Part shown: piece after piece, positions 22,035 through 30,918 of the stretch
Position numbering within the stretch: the stretch's first letter is position 1
Layout of the letters: each line of letters opens with the position of its first letter
Virus record (IMG/VR): IMGVR_UViG_3300046683_000192
Coordinates: 1 to 33,959 of that record
Direction: 5' to 3' (one strand)
Source: a virus
DNA length: 33,959 nucleotides
Notes under the pieces: model-generated
Seen by the model: the letters and a program-made list of their open reading frames with translations, nothing else
What the model was told of the DNA's origin: nothing
Databases searched by the model: none
Position numbers and translations under genes: made by a program

Positions 22035-22472
22035 TCACCCCGGATTAAGATGTAGCACTTGGGTGCAGTGATCCACGTCCGCCCCGGCGCCTTGCGCTTC
22101 GATATCGGCTTCGAGGCTAGAGAAAGCGGTTTCAACGGCGGAGGCGACGCCCGACATCTGGTTCCAATCGGCAGCGCATTTGTCCTCATGCTTTTTTCGC
22201 AGCTTCACTTGCGTCGGGCGATGCTCAAGGATGAACAGGCCGGGCGATTCGACTGAGGTGATTTGATGAACCTCCCCGACCCGCTCAGCCTCATCCAGTT
22301 CCTCGCCGCAGCAATTCACATTCGTTCCGGTACGTTCCGGTTCTGGCAAGCTGGTCGTCTTCGCACCCCAGGTCAGGGTGGCCCTTTCATGCCCTGACGG
22401 TGTAGCCGGAATGATGACCCGGCCATTTGAATCAGGCGTTTGGAACGGGCGGATAAAATACTCGAACGGCAT
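22035..22472 (-). CDS. Tail-region paralogue 2
   Basis: This second tandem copy, 145 aa, shares MPFEYFIRPFQTPDSNGRVI, then ATPSGHERATLTWGAKT, the NVNCCGEE pair, DKCAADWNQMSGVASAVETA and VDHCTQ with copy 3, with which it is the closer pair. GAGGA precedes the ATG. It lies 12 bases after copy 1 and almost touches copy 3. High similarity outside the conserved motifs suggests copies 2 and 3 split later than copy 1. Function is unknown; a tail-tip structural part is inferred from its place between hub and fibres. Confidence 0.7.
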   Translation of the reverse strand: MPFEYFIRPFQTPDSNGRVIIPATPSGHERATLTWGAKTTSLPEPERTGTNVNCCGEELDEAERVGEVHQITSVESPGLFILEHRPTQVKLRKKHEDKCAADWNQMSGVASAVETAFSSLEADIEAQGAGADVDHCTQVLHLNPG

Positions 22473-22484
22473 GCTATTTCGTCC

Positions 22485-23102
22485 TCATGCCGGGGCCGTT
22501 GGTGGTTTCGATAGCAGCTCATCTGCGGGTACTTTGAGATCGGGCGGCGGGTAGGCGGGCACAGTTTGCGGAAAGGTTCCCGATGGATTACCGAGAAATT
22601 GACTACCACCAGAATAGAACGTGTTCACCCGCGCCTTGCAGTGATCGACAGTCTTGCCGGCGCCGCCTGCCTCAATGTCGGCTTCCAGACTAGCGAAGGC
22701 GCCGTTGACCGCCGAGGCAACGCCCGACATTTGGTTCCACTCCGCAGCGCACGAATCCTCCTGCTCTTTTCGATATAAGACGCTTACGCTTTGATCGACG
22801 AAGATTTCCGCGCCCCATTGCCCATGCGGCTCTGGCGGGCCGCCGGTCCCCGGCCCCCATACCTGTTGAATGAGTTTCCCTCTCGAACTCGTAAAGGCAC
22901 CGGCCGTGCCCGTTTCCTGTGTCCGGTTATCCTTGCAGCACTCAACGTCCCCGCCGGTTTTATCGAACTTGACCTGATTGACGCTGGTCTTCGCGCCCCA
23001 GGTCAGGGTTGCCCGGTCGTGGCCCGATGGCGTGGACGGGATGATGACCCGGCCCTGACTGTCACGGCTCTCGAACGGGCGGACAGCATATTCAAACGGC
23101 AT
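22485..23102 (-). CDS. Tail-region paralogue 1, longest copy
   Basis: The first tandem copy (205 aa) has the same frame of motifs (MPFEYAVRPFESRDSQGRVI, SGHDRATLTWGAKT, VECCKD, SCAAEWNQMSGVASAVNGAF, VDHCKA). It adds an insertion near residue 70-100 (GPGTGGPPEPHGQWGAEIF) and a Pro-rich C-terminal tail of about 45 residues (AYPPPDLKVPADELLSKPP). It follows the hub gene directly, with AGGGTG before the ATG. As the copy next to the hub it may be the ancestral form. No known family is recognised; a role in the tail tip is inferred. Confidence 0.7.
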   Translation of the reverse strand: MPFEYAVRPFESRDSQGRVIIPSTPSGHDRATLTWGAKTSVNQVKFDKTGGDVECCKDNRTQETGTAGAFTSSRGKLIQQVWGPGTGGPPEPHGQWGAEIFVDQSVSVLYRKEQEDSCAAEWNQMSGVASAVNGAFASLEADIEAGGAGKTVDHCKARVNTFYSGGSQFLGNPSGTFPQTVPAYPPPDLKVPADELLSKPPTAPA

Positions 23103-23106
23103 CAGA

Positions 23107-25797
23107 TCACCCTACCGATGCGGCGAGGTCGATGGTCTTCGGTAGCCATAGCTGAGAGACGGAAGGATAGAACGTCGTATGAAACGTGTTCCCGGCTACG
23201 GGCTTTAGGTCGAGCGTAACGGCCGTCGTCGCCGTCCGCATTGCGGTAATAGGGTCACCCGCGGTCGGGGTTACCGTGCGCTGGTAAGGGGACAGCGTGT
23301 CGAACTGTGTAGTCAGTCCGTTGATGACGACGCATTCGTTGACCGCGCGATCGATGGTCATGTTGGTGAGATCGAGGCCGTCATCATCGATGACGAAATC
23401 GTCGAGCGTCTGGTAGGCCAGCTCTTCATTGAGCAGCATCTTCTGCCCGCCTGAGATCACCTGATAGCCGGGGTCGACGTAACCCGCCGCGACATAAGAC
23501 GGGACGCCCTCGGCGGCGGACGAGAGGTCGTCGTTGCCGATCGAGCAGCCGATCGTGAACTCGCCGAACATGCCGGCCTCGCCGACCGTCAGCTTGTACG
23601 ACTTGACCTTGCCGGTTGCGGTGCCGCCGGGTAGCCGCCGGTCAAGATAGGTAATGCTATGACGCAGGGTGATGCCGAGCGCGGTCGGCCAATCGACGCC
23701 GAAGGTGATATCCACCGATCGCGCCCTGGCGCGCATCTTCGCCCGCGCCGTCAGCAACAAATTTTCGAACGACTGTGCCCCGCGATCGGTCTGGAAATAG
23801 GACCGGCGCGAGACGCTGCCGAGCGGCACCTCGTCGCCGAGATCGATCCCCTTGTCGATATATTCGGAACTGAGCGACACGTCTTCCCGATCGCTGTCGG
23901 CACTATCGGAAAGCTCGCGCTGTACATTCGCGGTCATCACCGCCGTCACTGTCTCGGTGCGGGTGCGGCTCGCCTTCCAATCGAGAACCATCTGGATCTT
24001 GTAGATATTGATCGGAAATCTTGCGGTGTACTGACCATAAGCGCCGGTCACGACCGCGACATCCGCCTGGTCGGACGTCATGCCCGTCGTGTCGGCCGTC
24101 GCTTGGCCGGCATATTTCACGTTATAGGTCTGGGCCGTCATCCAACCGTTGGGAAGCAAAGCGTCGATGCAATAACAAAGCGGCTTGCCGACACCATCGT
24201 TGTCGCTGCTGAGTGACCAGCCGCCACCGATGCTAGTGCCGGGCTTTGGCCAATCGGTTCGCAATCCATCGCCGCAGATGCAAGAGATCAGACCGCCGCC
24301 GCCAGCGCTGCTCCGTCGCCCGCGATAGTATGTGCCAAATGTTTTTTTGTAGGGCGAGCCGGCCTTTGCAAAGGCCCCGACGACCGTCTGCGTGATGTCG
24401 AGTTCGCCTTCGCCCTGCTGGTTCCAGTTAACCGTTCCCGATACCGTGACGGCGGTCAGCGGCGGCGAACCGTAGGCCAGCGAGAATGCGTCATAAAACG
24501 CCTTGTCCTCGCCGATCGTGACGATGCCCGCCTCGCCTTGCAGGATGTCGCTGGCCGTCAGCACGAGGCTGGTGCGGTCGATGTGCCAAAGCGATGAGTA
24601 GGTTTCGAGCACGGTATCCGGGTTGACGTTGCTTGCGAGCCAAACCGGGTCGTAATAGGGCAGGACGCTAAGGCCCGACACGATCGCCGCCTTCTGGCTG
24701 TTGAAATCATCAGGCCGCGCCAGGAACTGGACCTGCACGATCTCGCCGACCGAGAGCTTCGGAACCCCGATCAGCCTTCCATTGAACAGCGGCACCAATG
24801 TTCCGTCGCCCTGGTCCCAACTGAGCCAGCACCACAGGTTCCGGCCGAACGCCAGCAAACCGATGTTGGGGTTCTTGATGTCGATCGTCAGCGTGGCGAA
24901 ACCGCCTTCCTCCTGGCTGATCTCGAGGCTGACGATCTCCTCGTCCTCCCGGTTATGGACGGCAGGATCGAAATCAGCATTCGAGGTGCGCGGCCCGGTG
25001 ATCGTCAGGATGGCGGAAAACGCGGCCGAGCTCGCCGGCAGGTCTAATGTGATGGAGGTGGCGCTGCTGTCGGCGACAAACGTGCTGCCGACCTGAATGC
25101 CATTGCCGCTGATGTTGTACCTGAGGCCGGTCGTCAGCGTCGCCAACGCGCCCGCCGGAATGCCGGTGATGCTGTACCAATCGGCGCCGGGTGTTCCCTC
25201 GATCCGCAACGAATAAGTGCCGGTCGAGGTTGCCGTCACCGGCTGGTAGCCGATGATGCCGTCGATCGAGGAATGGATGAACATCTGGACGGCGGGGCTG
25301 CCGGTGTAGTCGAACCACGCCGACGAGACGAGCATGATCCCGCCGGCCGGCGCCGCTGTCTCACCGATGCTGGTGCCGGCGATCGAGTAGGTTCCCGGTT
25401 GAAGGTCGATGTCGTCGAGCAGTGTGATGGTGTTAGAGCCCTGCACCATCGAGCCGGCGACGGTCCCGAGCAAGATCGGCTTGGTGGCGACAAAGGTTGC
25501 GGAGCCTGCCGTCGCGGTCGAGGCCGCGCTAAGATTGATTGACCCCGGTTCGCTGAGAACGGAGTTGTCGTAGATGAAAAAGGCGTCATCGAGGCCGGGA
25601 CCGCTGATCCGGTAGAAGCCGCCTTCTTCCAACCCGGTAAAGCTCGCGACGTTGTCGAGCCGCGCGACACCGGCCGCGACATCGCCGACTACCGTAATCG
25701 TCTCGACGATGCCGCCATGCGTGTTGCCGTTGGTGATCAGCGTCTGCTGATCTTGGATCGTGCCGCCGGCCCACGCGAAGAAGAAGGGCCCCGGCAC
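23107..25797 (-). CDS. Tail hub / baseplate protein, 896 aa
   Basis: Residues about 285-370 (HNREDEEIVSLEISQEEGGF, ATLTIDIKNPNIG, LFNGRLIGVPKLSVGEIVQV) match the opening domain of tail-hub proteins that cap the tube. The rest contains further hub-like beta domains and a Cys cluster (GLISCICGDG, PLCYCIDAL). Residues 1-280 are three add-on beta modules ahead of the hub core, which is unusual. GTG is the start: GGAGG lies nine bases upstream and the previous gene ends just before. It is the largest protein in the window and probably anchors fibres and paralogues at the tail tip. Confidence 0.75.
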   Translation of the reverse strand: MPGPFFFAWAGGTIQDQQTLITNGNTHGGIVETITVVGDVAAGVARLDNVASFTGLEEGGFYRISGPGLDDAFFIYDNSVLSEPGSINLSAASTATAGSATFVATKPILLGTVAGSMVQGSNTITLLDDIDLQPGTYSIAGTSIGETAAPAGGIMLVSSAWFDYTGSPAVQMFIHSSIDGIIGYQPVTATSTGTYSLRIEGTPGADWYSITGIPAGALATLTTGLRYNISGNGIQVGSTFVADSSATSITLDLPASSAAFSAILTITGPRTSNADFDPAVHNREDEEIVSLEISQEEGGFATLTIDIKNPNIGLLAFGRNLWCWLSWDQGDGTLVPLFNGRLIGVPKLSVGEIVQVQFLARPDDFNSQKAAIVSGLSVLPYYDPVWLASNVNPDTVLETYSSLWHIDRTSLVLTASDILQGEAGIVTIGEDKAFYDAFSLAYGSPPLTAVTVSGTVNWNQQGEGELDITQTVVGAFAKAGSPYKKTFGTYYRGRRSSAGGGGLISCICGDGLRTDWPKPGTSIGGGWSLSSDNDGVGKPLCYCIDALLPNGWMTAQTYNVKYAGQATADTTGMTSDQADVAVVTGAYGQYTARFPINIYKIQMVLDWKASRTRTETVTAVMTANVQRELSDSADSDREDVSLSSEYIDKGIDLGDEVPLGSVSRRSYFQTDRGAQSFENLLLTARAKMRARARSVDITFGVDWPTALGITLRHSITYLDRRLPGGTATGKVKSYKLTVGEAGMFGEFTIGCSIGNDDLSSAAEGVPSYVAAGYVDPGYQVISGGQKMLLNEELAYQTLDDFVIDDDGLDLTNMTIDRAVNECVVINGLTTQFDTLSPYQRTVTPTAGDPITAMRTATTAVTLDLKPVAGNTFHTTFYPSVSQLWLPKTIDLAASVG

Positions 25798-25798
25798 C

Positions 25799-26266
25799 TC
25801 AGATTTCCTCCAAGCTCAGCGACCACGTGACGGCGGCGGCCCACTCGTCCCGCTCGATCTGAAGATCCACGATCCGCATGGTGAATTGCGGACAATAGTA
25901 GGTGAAATTGTCCTCAACGCGGACGCTGCCGGGGACCGGCGAGCGGCCCGCCGAGCCGCCCGCCGTCAGATAGGCGATCTCGACATGCGAGTTGACTAGC
26001 ACCTGCATCCCGACCCACAACCCATCGAGCGCAGGCGGCGCCTGGTCGCTGCCGTTGATCTCCAGCGAATACTTGCGCATCTGCGGCGCCGAGATGTCGA
26101 TCAGCGTGCCGTTGACGGTGCGCCGCAACTTGTCGTTGCCCTTGGCGGCATCGATCGGCGTCAGGGTGCCCTTCAGGGCGCGCGCGGAATAAGGCGCAAC
26201 GCCCGGCGCGGGATCACCCACTCCGAAGTGGATGTCGAAGACGGTCGGGCTGGTCGCGGTGATCAT
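25799..26266 (-). CDS. Distal tail / minor tail protein, 155 aa
   Basis: The protein lies between tape measure and hub, where siphophages encode the distal tail protein. It is beta-rich (MRKYSLEINGSDQAPPALDG, VGMQVLVNSHVEIAYLTAGG) and ends with a conserved-looking ERDEWAAAVTWSLSLEE. The start overlaps the tape-measure stop (ATGA). I cannot place it in a named family with confidence, so the call rests mainly on position and size. Confidence 0.65.
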   Translation of the reverse strand: MITATSPTVFDIHFGVGDPAPGVAPYSARALKGTLTPIDAAKGNDKLRRTVNGTLIDISAPQMRKYSLEINGSDQAPPALDGLWVGMQVLVNSHVEIAYLTAGGSAGRSPVPGSVRVEDNFTYYCPQFTMRIVDLQIERDEWAAAVTWSLSLEEI

Positions 26267-28011
26267 CGGCCAGGCGTGCCGCCGTACCAGCTCGGCTTGA
26301 CCCCGGCCGAACGGATCTTGTGCCGGTGCGCCTCGACGACCAAGGAACCGACTACGCTCTCGTTGCCCGACAGCGCGAAGCTATGGCCGCCGAGGTGGAG
26401 ATGTACGGGCGTACCGCCGCCGCCCACCAGGCCGCCCTCGGCGAAGCGCGGCAGCGGCGCGCCGATCAGGCCGCCGGCAGCGAACGAATTGAGCCCCTCA
26501 AGGAAACCGACGCCGAGGCGACGGACGGATCCGGCGTTCAGCACGAACTCGCCATTGCTGAGCCGCGCCAAGATGCTGTCGCTGGTGCCGCTGCCGGCCC
26601 CGCGCACCATGCCGCCGGTCGCAAACGGGACAGCCGCAACGCCCTGCGCTGATGGTAGCGGTGCCAGGGATTTTATCATCGCGTTCCAAGTGGCACTTAA
26701 CGATGCCGTCATGGCCGCCCAATTCGTTGTCAGGCTGGACATGACGCCATTGAAGTTGGCCGCGAAGTTTTGAATCGCACTAATGTTTTCCGCATTGTTG
26801 TCGTTGAAATTCTTCCCGGCTTGCTTAGCCATTTCCGTGAATGCCGGAAAAGACTCCGCTTGAAACTTGTTAAAAGCGGTTTGCCACGGCTGGAGGATAT
26901 TCGCGATCGTGGCACCCAGCTCCTGCCATGCTGTTTTCGCCTCGCCGGCCGCCGCTTTCGACTCCTGATTCTCTTTCAGCCGCGCGTCAGTCGCGCCGCG
27001 CTCCGATTTCTCAAGCTCTGCTATTTGCTTGTCGAGTTGATCGATCAGTTTTGGCGCGAGTTCCAGCGCCGCATCCGCCGGCATACCCTGAAACAAGGCT
27101 TTGGACAGCGCATTTAGTCTTTGCGGGTCTAAGACCCCTTGCATCCTCAGAAAACCTTGCTCGATGGCTTTCTGAGCTTCTGCGGTGCCCTTGGCGTCGG
27201 CTGTAAACCGCTGAAGCTTGACCCCGATTATGTCGAGCGGCTTGGAAAAATCTAAGGCCATCGGCGCGCCGCCGCGGCCGACGATGATGCCCTTCTCTAT
27301 TGTGGATCGGACATCTGCAATCTTTTTTCCGGCCTCGTCAGCGGCTTGTCCGGTTTCGTGCATTCCGCCGACAAAAACCTTAACCGCTCCCGGCGTTTGG
27401 TTTAGCGCTACGCGGGCTTTCTCGATGAGCTCGCCCATGCCCGAGAGCATCTTAGAAGCATCCTCGGCCGCCGCGCCGGTCTTCTGCGCAATCTCCTGCG
27501 CGGCTTGCGTGAGGATCGGCTTATTGCCCGCTTGCCTGGCCTGTTCCTGAAGATCGGTTAAGCGTTTTGATGACTCTTCAAGCAGAGTCACCAACCCAGA
27601 AAATGCGGATTGAATGCCTCTTGCGATAAGGCCGCCGGTAAAGCCGCCAAAGGCGCCGCCGACAATAACTCCGAAGACCTCCGCCGATTTGTTGAGGTTG
27701 CCAAAGCTGCGCGATAGCTTGACCAGTTCCCGATTGCTGACATCGGCGAAGATCCCGACGCTCCGGGTTGCGGTGTTGACCGACGGCGCAACCGCCTTCC
27801 AAGCCGTGTTGAGTCTGACGACCTCCTTTTGCGCCGCGATGATCTTAGGCGCCATCGCATCGACGGCCGTCCTGTCACCGGATTGCTGCGCCGTCTTCGT
27901 GAGAGCGTTCATCTCGGCGTTGAGCGACTTCAGCGCCGCTTGGGCGAGCTTCAGGTCAGCCAGCAGCTTGGAGCTATCGGCGCCGATCGTGACGGTTAGA
28001 TTATCGGGCAT
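26263..28011 (-). CDS. Tail tape measure protein, 582 aa
   Basis: The N-terminus (DSSKLLADLKLAQAALKSLN, AEMNALTKTAQQSGD) is coiled coil, followed by Gly-rich hydrophobic stretches (VIVGGAFGGFTGGLIARGI) and long helices, the usual tape-measure architecture. The C-terminal part (GGMVRGAGSGTSDSILARLS, NGEFVLNAGSVRRLGVGF) is the conserved end of many tape-measure proteins. Using the family rule of about 1.5 Angstrom per residue, the tail would be around 90 nm, or slightly less. Its start overlaps the end of the frameshifted chaperone by 11 bases, as is typical. Confidence 0.88.
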   Translation of the reverse strand: MPDNLTVTIGADSSKLLADLKLAQAALKSLNAEMNALTKTAQQSGDRTAVDAMAPKIIAAQKEVVRLNTAWKAVAPSVNTATRSVGIFADVSNRELVKLSRSFGNLNKSAEVFGVIVGGAFGGFTGGLIARGIQSAFSGLVTLLEESSKRLTDLQEQARQAGNKPILTQAAQEIAQKTGAAAEDASKMLSGMGELIEKARVALNQTPGAVKVFVGGMHETGQAADEAGKKIADVRSTIEKGIIVGRGGAPMALDFSKPLDIIGVKLQRFTADAKGTAEAQKAIEQGFLRMQGVLDPQRLNALSKALFQGMPADAALELAPKLIDQLDKQIAELEKSERGATDARLKENQESKAAAGEAKTAWQELGATIANILQPWQTAFNKFQAESFPAFTEMAKQAGKNFNDNNAENISAIQNFAANFNGVMSSLTTNWAAMTASLSATWNAMIKSLAPLPSAQGVAAVPFATGGMVRGAGSGTSDSILARLSNGEFVLNAGSVRRLGVGFLEGLNSFAAGGLIGAPLPRFAEGGLVGGGGTPVHLHLGGHSFALSGNESVVGSLVVEAHRHKIRSAGVKPSWYGGTPGR

Positions 28012-28291
28012 CGTCTGTCAGCTTTCGCATCACGTCCTTGATTGCCTTTGAATCGCCTTGCGCTGCCAGCGCGCCGATGTGCAGTTGCTCGGCGAGCTCG
28101 TGCTGTTTGCGGTGCGCCACGATGACGAGGAACGCCTGCAATTGCCGCGGCGTGTAGTCCATCACTTCGCGGGCAGCATGTCCGCAGGCAATGAGCCGTT
28201 CGGCACCGGCTGCGAGATCGTATCCTGCGCCCTGCCAGCGGGACTGTCGGCGCCGGTGCCGAGTAGTTTCGTCAACACCCCGAGAAAAGGG
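28001..28291 (-). CDS. Tail chaperone C-terminal part, read by -1 frameshift
   Basis: This frame carries GAERLIACGHAAREVMDYTP then RQLQAFLVIVAHRKQHELAE, a pattern I know from tail assembly chaperones. The conserved part begins before the only internal ATG (28162), so independent initiation there would cut it in half. Entry by -1 slippage at 28285-28291 from the upstream frame gives a fused product of about 205 aa, as for lambda gpG-T. I list the extent from the slip site to the TAA at 28001. A separate 53-aa product from ATG 28162 remains possible. Confidence 0.65.
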   Translation of the reverse strand, partial: PFSRGVDETTRHRRRQSRWQGAGYDLAAGAERLIACGHAAREVMDYTPRQLQAFLVIVAHRKQHELAEQLHIGALAAQGDSKAIKDVMRKLTDDAR

Positions 28292-28617
28292 GATGGGCCA
28301 TTCGGCATCGTCAGGTCGAGCACCGTAAGCAGACACTCGGCGATGTCATTGAGCGGCAACCCCTCCGCGACGCTCTCGGCCGCTTCGGGTTGGCCGGCGG
28401 CTTCGGCGACGATCGCACCGATCGCATCAGGAGCAACGCGGATCAACGTATCGACATCGAGAGCAAGGGCGCCGTCAAAAACGAAGAGATTGCGCAGCGT
28501 CGGGAAACGTACCAGCAGATCGGCGATCTGACGCAGACCCAAGCCCCGCAGCGTCAGGTCGCCGCTGGCGATCTGCACGGTGCGCGTCTGCGGAACGATG
28601 TCGATGAGTGAAACCAT
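28162..28617 (-). CDS. Tail assembly chaperone (gpG-like), 151 aa
   Basis: This protein sits between tail tube and tape measure, the fixed place of tail chaperones, and is largely helical (LRGLGLRQIADLLVRFPTLR, APDAIGAIVAEAAGQPEAAE). The zero-frame tail (GTGADSPAGRAQDTISQPV) is low-complexity, typical for the unshifted form. A slippery heptamer in its second half leads to the overlapping frame. The start overlaps the tube stop by one base (TGATG). Confidence 0.75.
   Translation of the reverse strand: MVSLIDIVPQTRTVQIASGDLTLRGLGLRQIADLLVRFPTLRNLFVFDGALALDVDTLIRVAPDAIGAIVAEAAGQPEAAESVAEGLPLNDIAECLLTVLDLTMPNGPSPFLGVLTKLLGTGADSPAGRAQDTISQPVPNGSLPADMLPAK
28285..28291 (-). promoter_or_regulatory. 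Slippery heptamer CCCTTTT for -1 frameshifting
   Basis: On the minus strand the bases read C CCT TTT in the chaperone frame, a canonical X-XXY-YYZ site. After slipping -1 the frame continues as SRGVDETT and reaches the conserved chaperone C-terminus. Confidence 0.65.
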
Positions 28618-29156
28618 CAGACGCCCATCAGGACCAGCTTGAGGTTATGGTATGTGAACTCATCCATGATGATGTTCAGCGTTGCCGCCTTCTCGTGGAT
28701 GATTTCAAGGTCTTTGATCCGAACGCCGTGCCGCGAAGAATAGTGCGGCAACGTGGTGATGGCGGGCACGAATTCAAATGTCGGCACATTGCCAACATCT
28801 ACATAGGCGACATCGCCTGAGGCCTGGACGCTGAGAACGCCCTTGCCGAGATAATAGGCTGTGACGACCGGCGAAACCAACCCTGTGTCGGGATGGGTAA
28901 ACGTGCCGAAGCTGCCGGTCTGATCGGCCAGTACCTCGCCGGTCAGATGGAGTTCACCCCAGGCATCGCCGATGAAAGCCACCGGATTTGCCGCGCGCAA
29001 GAGGACGTTTAACAGTTCAATCGTCACCGCCGGGCCGACTGAGTTGGCGCCGACGAATTTGACCTTTGCCGGAAACTGATCGGCCTGGAACACATTGAAG
29101 GTGCCTGGCGTAGCCACTTGCGGCGTTACCTGCGGCCGACCGTTTGAGTCTGACAT
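28617..29156 (-). CDS. Major tail tube protein
   Basis: The 179-aa protein has the expected size and beta-rich content of a siphophage tube subunit (VTIELLNVLLRAANPVAFIG, ELHLTGEVLADQTGSFGTFT, RHGVRIKDLEIIHEKAATLN). It lies directly upstream of the chaperone pair and downstream of the tail terminator, the standard order. It starts 15 bases after the terminator stop, with a good ribosome site (AGGAAGGAGCC). Confidence 0.75.
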   Translation of the reverse strand: MSDSNGRPQVTPQVATPGTFNVFQADQFPAKVKFVGANSVGPAVTIELLNVLLRAANPVAFIGDAWGELHLTGEVLADQTGSFGTFTHPDTGLVSPVVTAYYLGKGVLSVQASGDVAYVDVGNVPTFEFVPAITTLPHYSSRHGVRIKDLEIIHEKAATLNIIMDEFTYHNLKLVLMGV

Positions 29157-29171
29157 GCTGGTGGCTCCTTC

Positions 29172-29819
29172 CTAGAGAATAAAGCTCGGTTCGTGCTGGG
29201 CGGCGACGACGACTAACGGGATGATGGCACCGGCGATCTGGCCGTTGTGGCCGGGATCTTTCTGGACTTCTCCCTCGATCCGGCAATAGCTGACGCCGTT
29301 GACGCCGAGGTTCTGACGGATCGTGCGCGGCGTCGGATAGAGCGCCGCCTCGATGCCGTCGATCAGCGTGTTGAGAGTCGAAACCGGGATGGCGTTCTGG
29401 TCGGCGCCGGCTCGGGTGAAGATCCACGCTTCGCAATGAAGCGCGATCAACTCTCCTGCCGTCGAACCGCGCGGCGGGTGCAATTCGGAATGCTCCACCA
29501 GATAGAGTGAGGGCATGTCCTGCTCGGCGCTCGGATCGGCGAGGCGCCGTGATGCCGTCTGGAAGCCCTGCGTCATTGGCGAAGCGGTGCGGTCGGCGAT
29601 TGCCGGCAGCGAAACCGTGACGGCCGGCGCAATCGTCGCGATCGTCGCGTCCGCCGGCAACCCGTCGCCCATGACCGGCATCCCGACCATCAGCCCGGTC
29701 GTGTCGCTGACATTGGCGAGGGTTACGTCGCCGGTCGTCGTATCGGCGGTGAAGCCGTACACCAGCGGCGGCGAGGTCAGCCTGTCGAACAGCGCGGCCA
29801 TGATGATTTCGCGGTTCAT
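29172..29819 (-). CDS. Tail terminator protein with inserted beta domain
   Basis: Residues 1-20 (MNREIIMAALFDRLTSPPLV) and 80-215 (QGFQTASRRLADPSAEQDMP, SLYLVEH, then LHCEAWIFTRAGADQNAIPV) fit the siphophage tail-terminator family, usually about 140 aa. Between them is an extra module (about 23-78: GDVTLANVSDTTGLMVGMPV, then MGDGLPADATIATI). This module resembles the small decoration domains common in fibres and also seen in the hub here. It lies between the connector and tube genes as expected. The start overlaps the previous gene by ATGA. Confidence 0.72.
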   Translation of the reverse strand: MNREIIMAALFDRLTSPPLVYGFTADTTTGDVTLANVSDTTGLMVGMPVMGDGLPADATIATIAPAVTVSLPAIADRTASPMTQGFQTASRRLADPSAEQDMPSLYLVEHSELHPPRGSTAGELIALHCEAWIFTRAGADQNAIPVSTLNTLIDGIEAALYPTPRTIRQNLGVNGVSYCRIEGEVQKDPGHNGQIAGAIIPLVVVAAQHEPSFIL

Positions 29820-30298
29820 GGTTTGCTCGACTGCTCGACCGACGCGGCAACCGCTGCTTCGAGTGCCGCAAGCGCCTGCGGGCGTATGGCCTCGGCTGGG
29901 CCGCGCAGGAAGCGTAGAGCGCGGAGCCGCGCGGTGCGGTGATAGGCGCCGACGATGCCCGACCGCCGCGTGTAGGCTCGCACCTCGAACCGGCCACGCC
30001 GGCCTGGTGCGCCATACTCGAGCGCGCCAAATGCGGCGCCGACCCGCCGCGCGCCGCCGGTAGCAGCGATCCGCACCCGACCTCGGACAAAATCCGGCCC
30101 TTCATCAACATACGCGCGTGTTTGGGATAGCAAGTAGCCGGTGCGCACTGGCTCGGCGGCGCGCACTTGCGCCAGCAGTTCGTTCGTCAGTTTGGTGATC
30201 GTGGCGTGCAGATTGGTTTTTAGCGCCATCGGTAGGCGCTCGAACTGGAGGGTCAGTTGCCGGTCGTCAACCTCGACGTTAAAGACCGGCGGGATCAT
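29816..30298 (-). CDS. HK97 gp10-like head-tail joining protein
   Basis: The 160-aa protein begins with a beta strand and an amphipathic helix (DDRQLTLQFERLPMALKTNL), then AAEPVRTGYLLSQTRAYVDE, GALEYGAPGRRGRFEVRAYT and a C-terminal helix. The P-V-R-T-G-x-L motif followed by a Y-G-A segment is the hallmark of gp10/minor tail Z-type neck proteins. It overlaps both neighbours by four bases and lies between the gp6-like connector and the tail terminator. Confidence 0.78.
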   Translation of the reverse strand: MIPPVFNVEVDDRQLTLQFERLPMALKTNLHATITKLTNELLAQVRAAEPVRTGYLLSQTRAYVDEGPDFVRGRVRIAATGGARRVGAAFGALEYGAPGRRGRFEVRAYTRRSGIVGAYHRTARLRALRFLRGPAEAIRPQALAALEAAVAASVEQSSKP

Positions 30299-30918
30299 CC
30301 GATCAGCCCTCGGCGGTACGGGTTGAGCAGGCTGGCAATGTCCTGTGGGATCAGGGCGCCGCCCGGCAGCCCGCCGACCCAGAACTCTTGCCGGCCGAGC
30401 CCCGGCGTTTCCATCGCGCGCAGCATCGGGTCACGGCCTCGGCCGGAATTTTCCATTGTGCAGAGATCGAGCACCGCCTGTTGCACGTCGTCCGGGATCA
30501 CGGCAAAGCCAGCGGTGTATTGCACGACGAGCGAGATGCTGCTCGTCCAGCGCACGGGCTCGCTCAGCCGATAAACCAGGCCGGCATATTGATCGAGCCC
30601 GTAATCGGTCGTCACGAGCAGCGCACCGTCGATGGTAATCGTGAAGGTCGCCGGGTCGACCGGGGCTTGCGACAGGATCAGCGGCTCGCCGTTCTCAGCG
30701 GTGGTGTTGCCGGTGAATGTGTCGCTGTAGCTCTGCAATACAAAGACCCGGTTGCAATAGCGCTCGGCTTGCCGCGAGGTGCGCCCGATCACCTTCGTGA
30801 GCCAGGAATCGTTGGCCGTATCGTTCGGCTTTATCCGCAACTGCTCGCGCAGATCGTCGAGTATCACGAGCGCGCGATCGGTCGCAGGAGTAACGACGGT
30901 AGTGAATAGCGGTCTCAT
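30295..30918 (-). CDS. Head-tail connector protein (gp6-like)
   Basis: From ATG 30918 the 207-aa protein reads [20 protein letters not shown], followed by [20 protein letters not shown]. This is the gp6-like connector pattern with a helical bundle, and the C-terminal half has the usual [20 protein letters not shown] helix. The longer frame to 31038 overlaps the collagen-like gene and is rejected. It forms the ring below the portal in related phages. Its start sits in ATGA with the collagen-like gene. Confidence 0.8.
   Translation of the reverse strand: MRPLFTTVVTPATDRALVILDDLREQLRIKPNDTANDSWLTKVIGRTSRQAERYCNRVFVLQSYSDTFTGNTTAENGEPLILSQAPVDPATFTITIDGALLVTTDYGLDQYAGLVYRLSEPVRWTSSISLVVQYTAGFAVIPDDVQQAVLDLCTMENSGRGRDPMLRAMETPGLGRQEFWVGGLPGGALIPQDIASLLNPYRRGLIG

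Noticed and set aside
29017-30111. 364-codon minus-strand frame
   Set aside because: It overlaps the tail tube, terminator and gp10-like genes in another frame and encodes an Arg-rich, shadow-type sequence typical of high-GC DNA.
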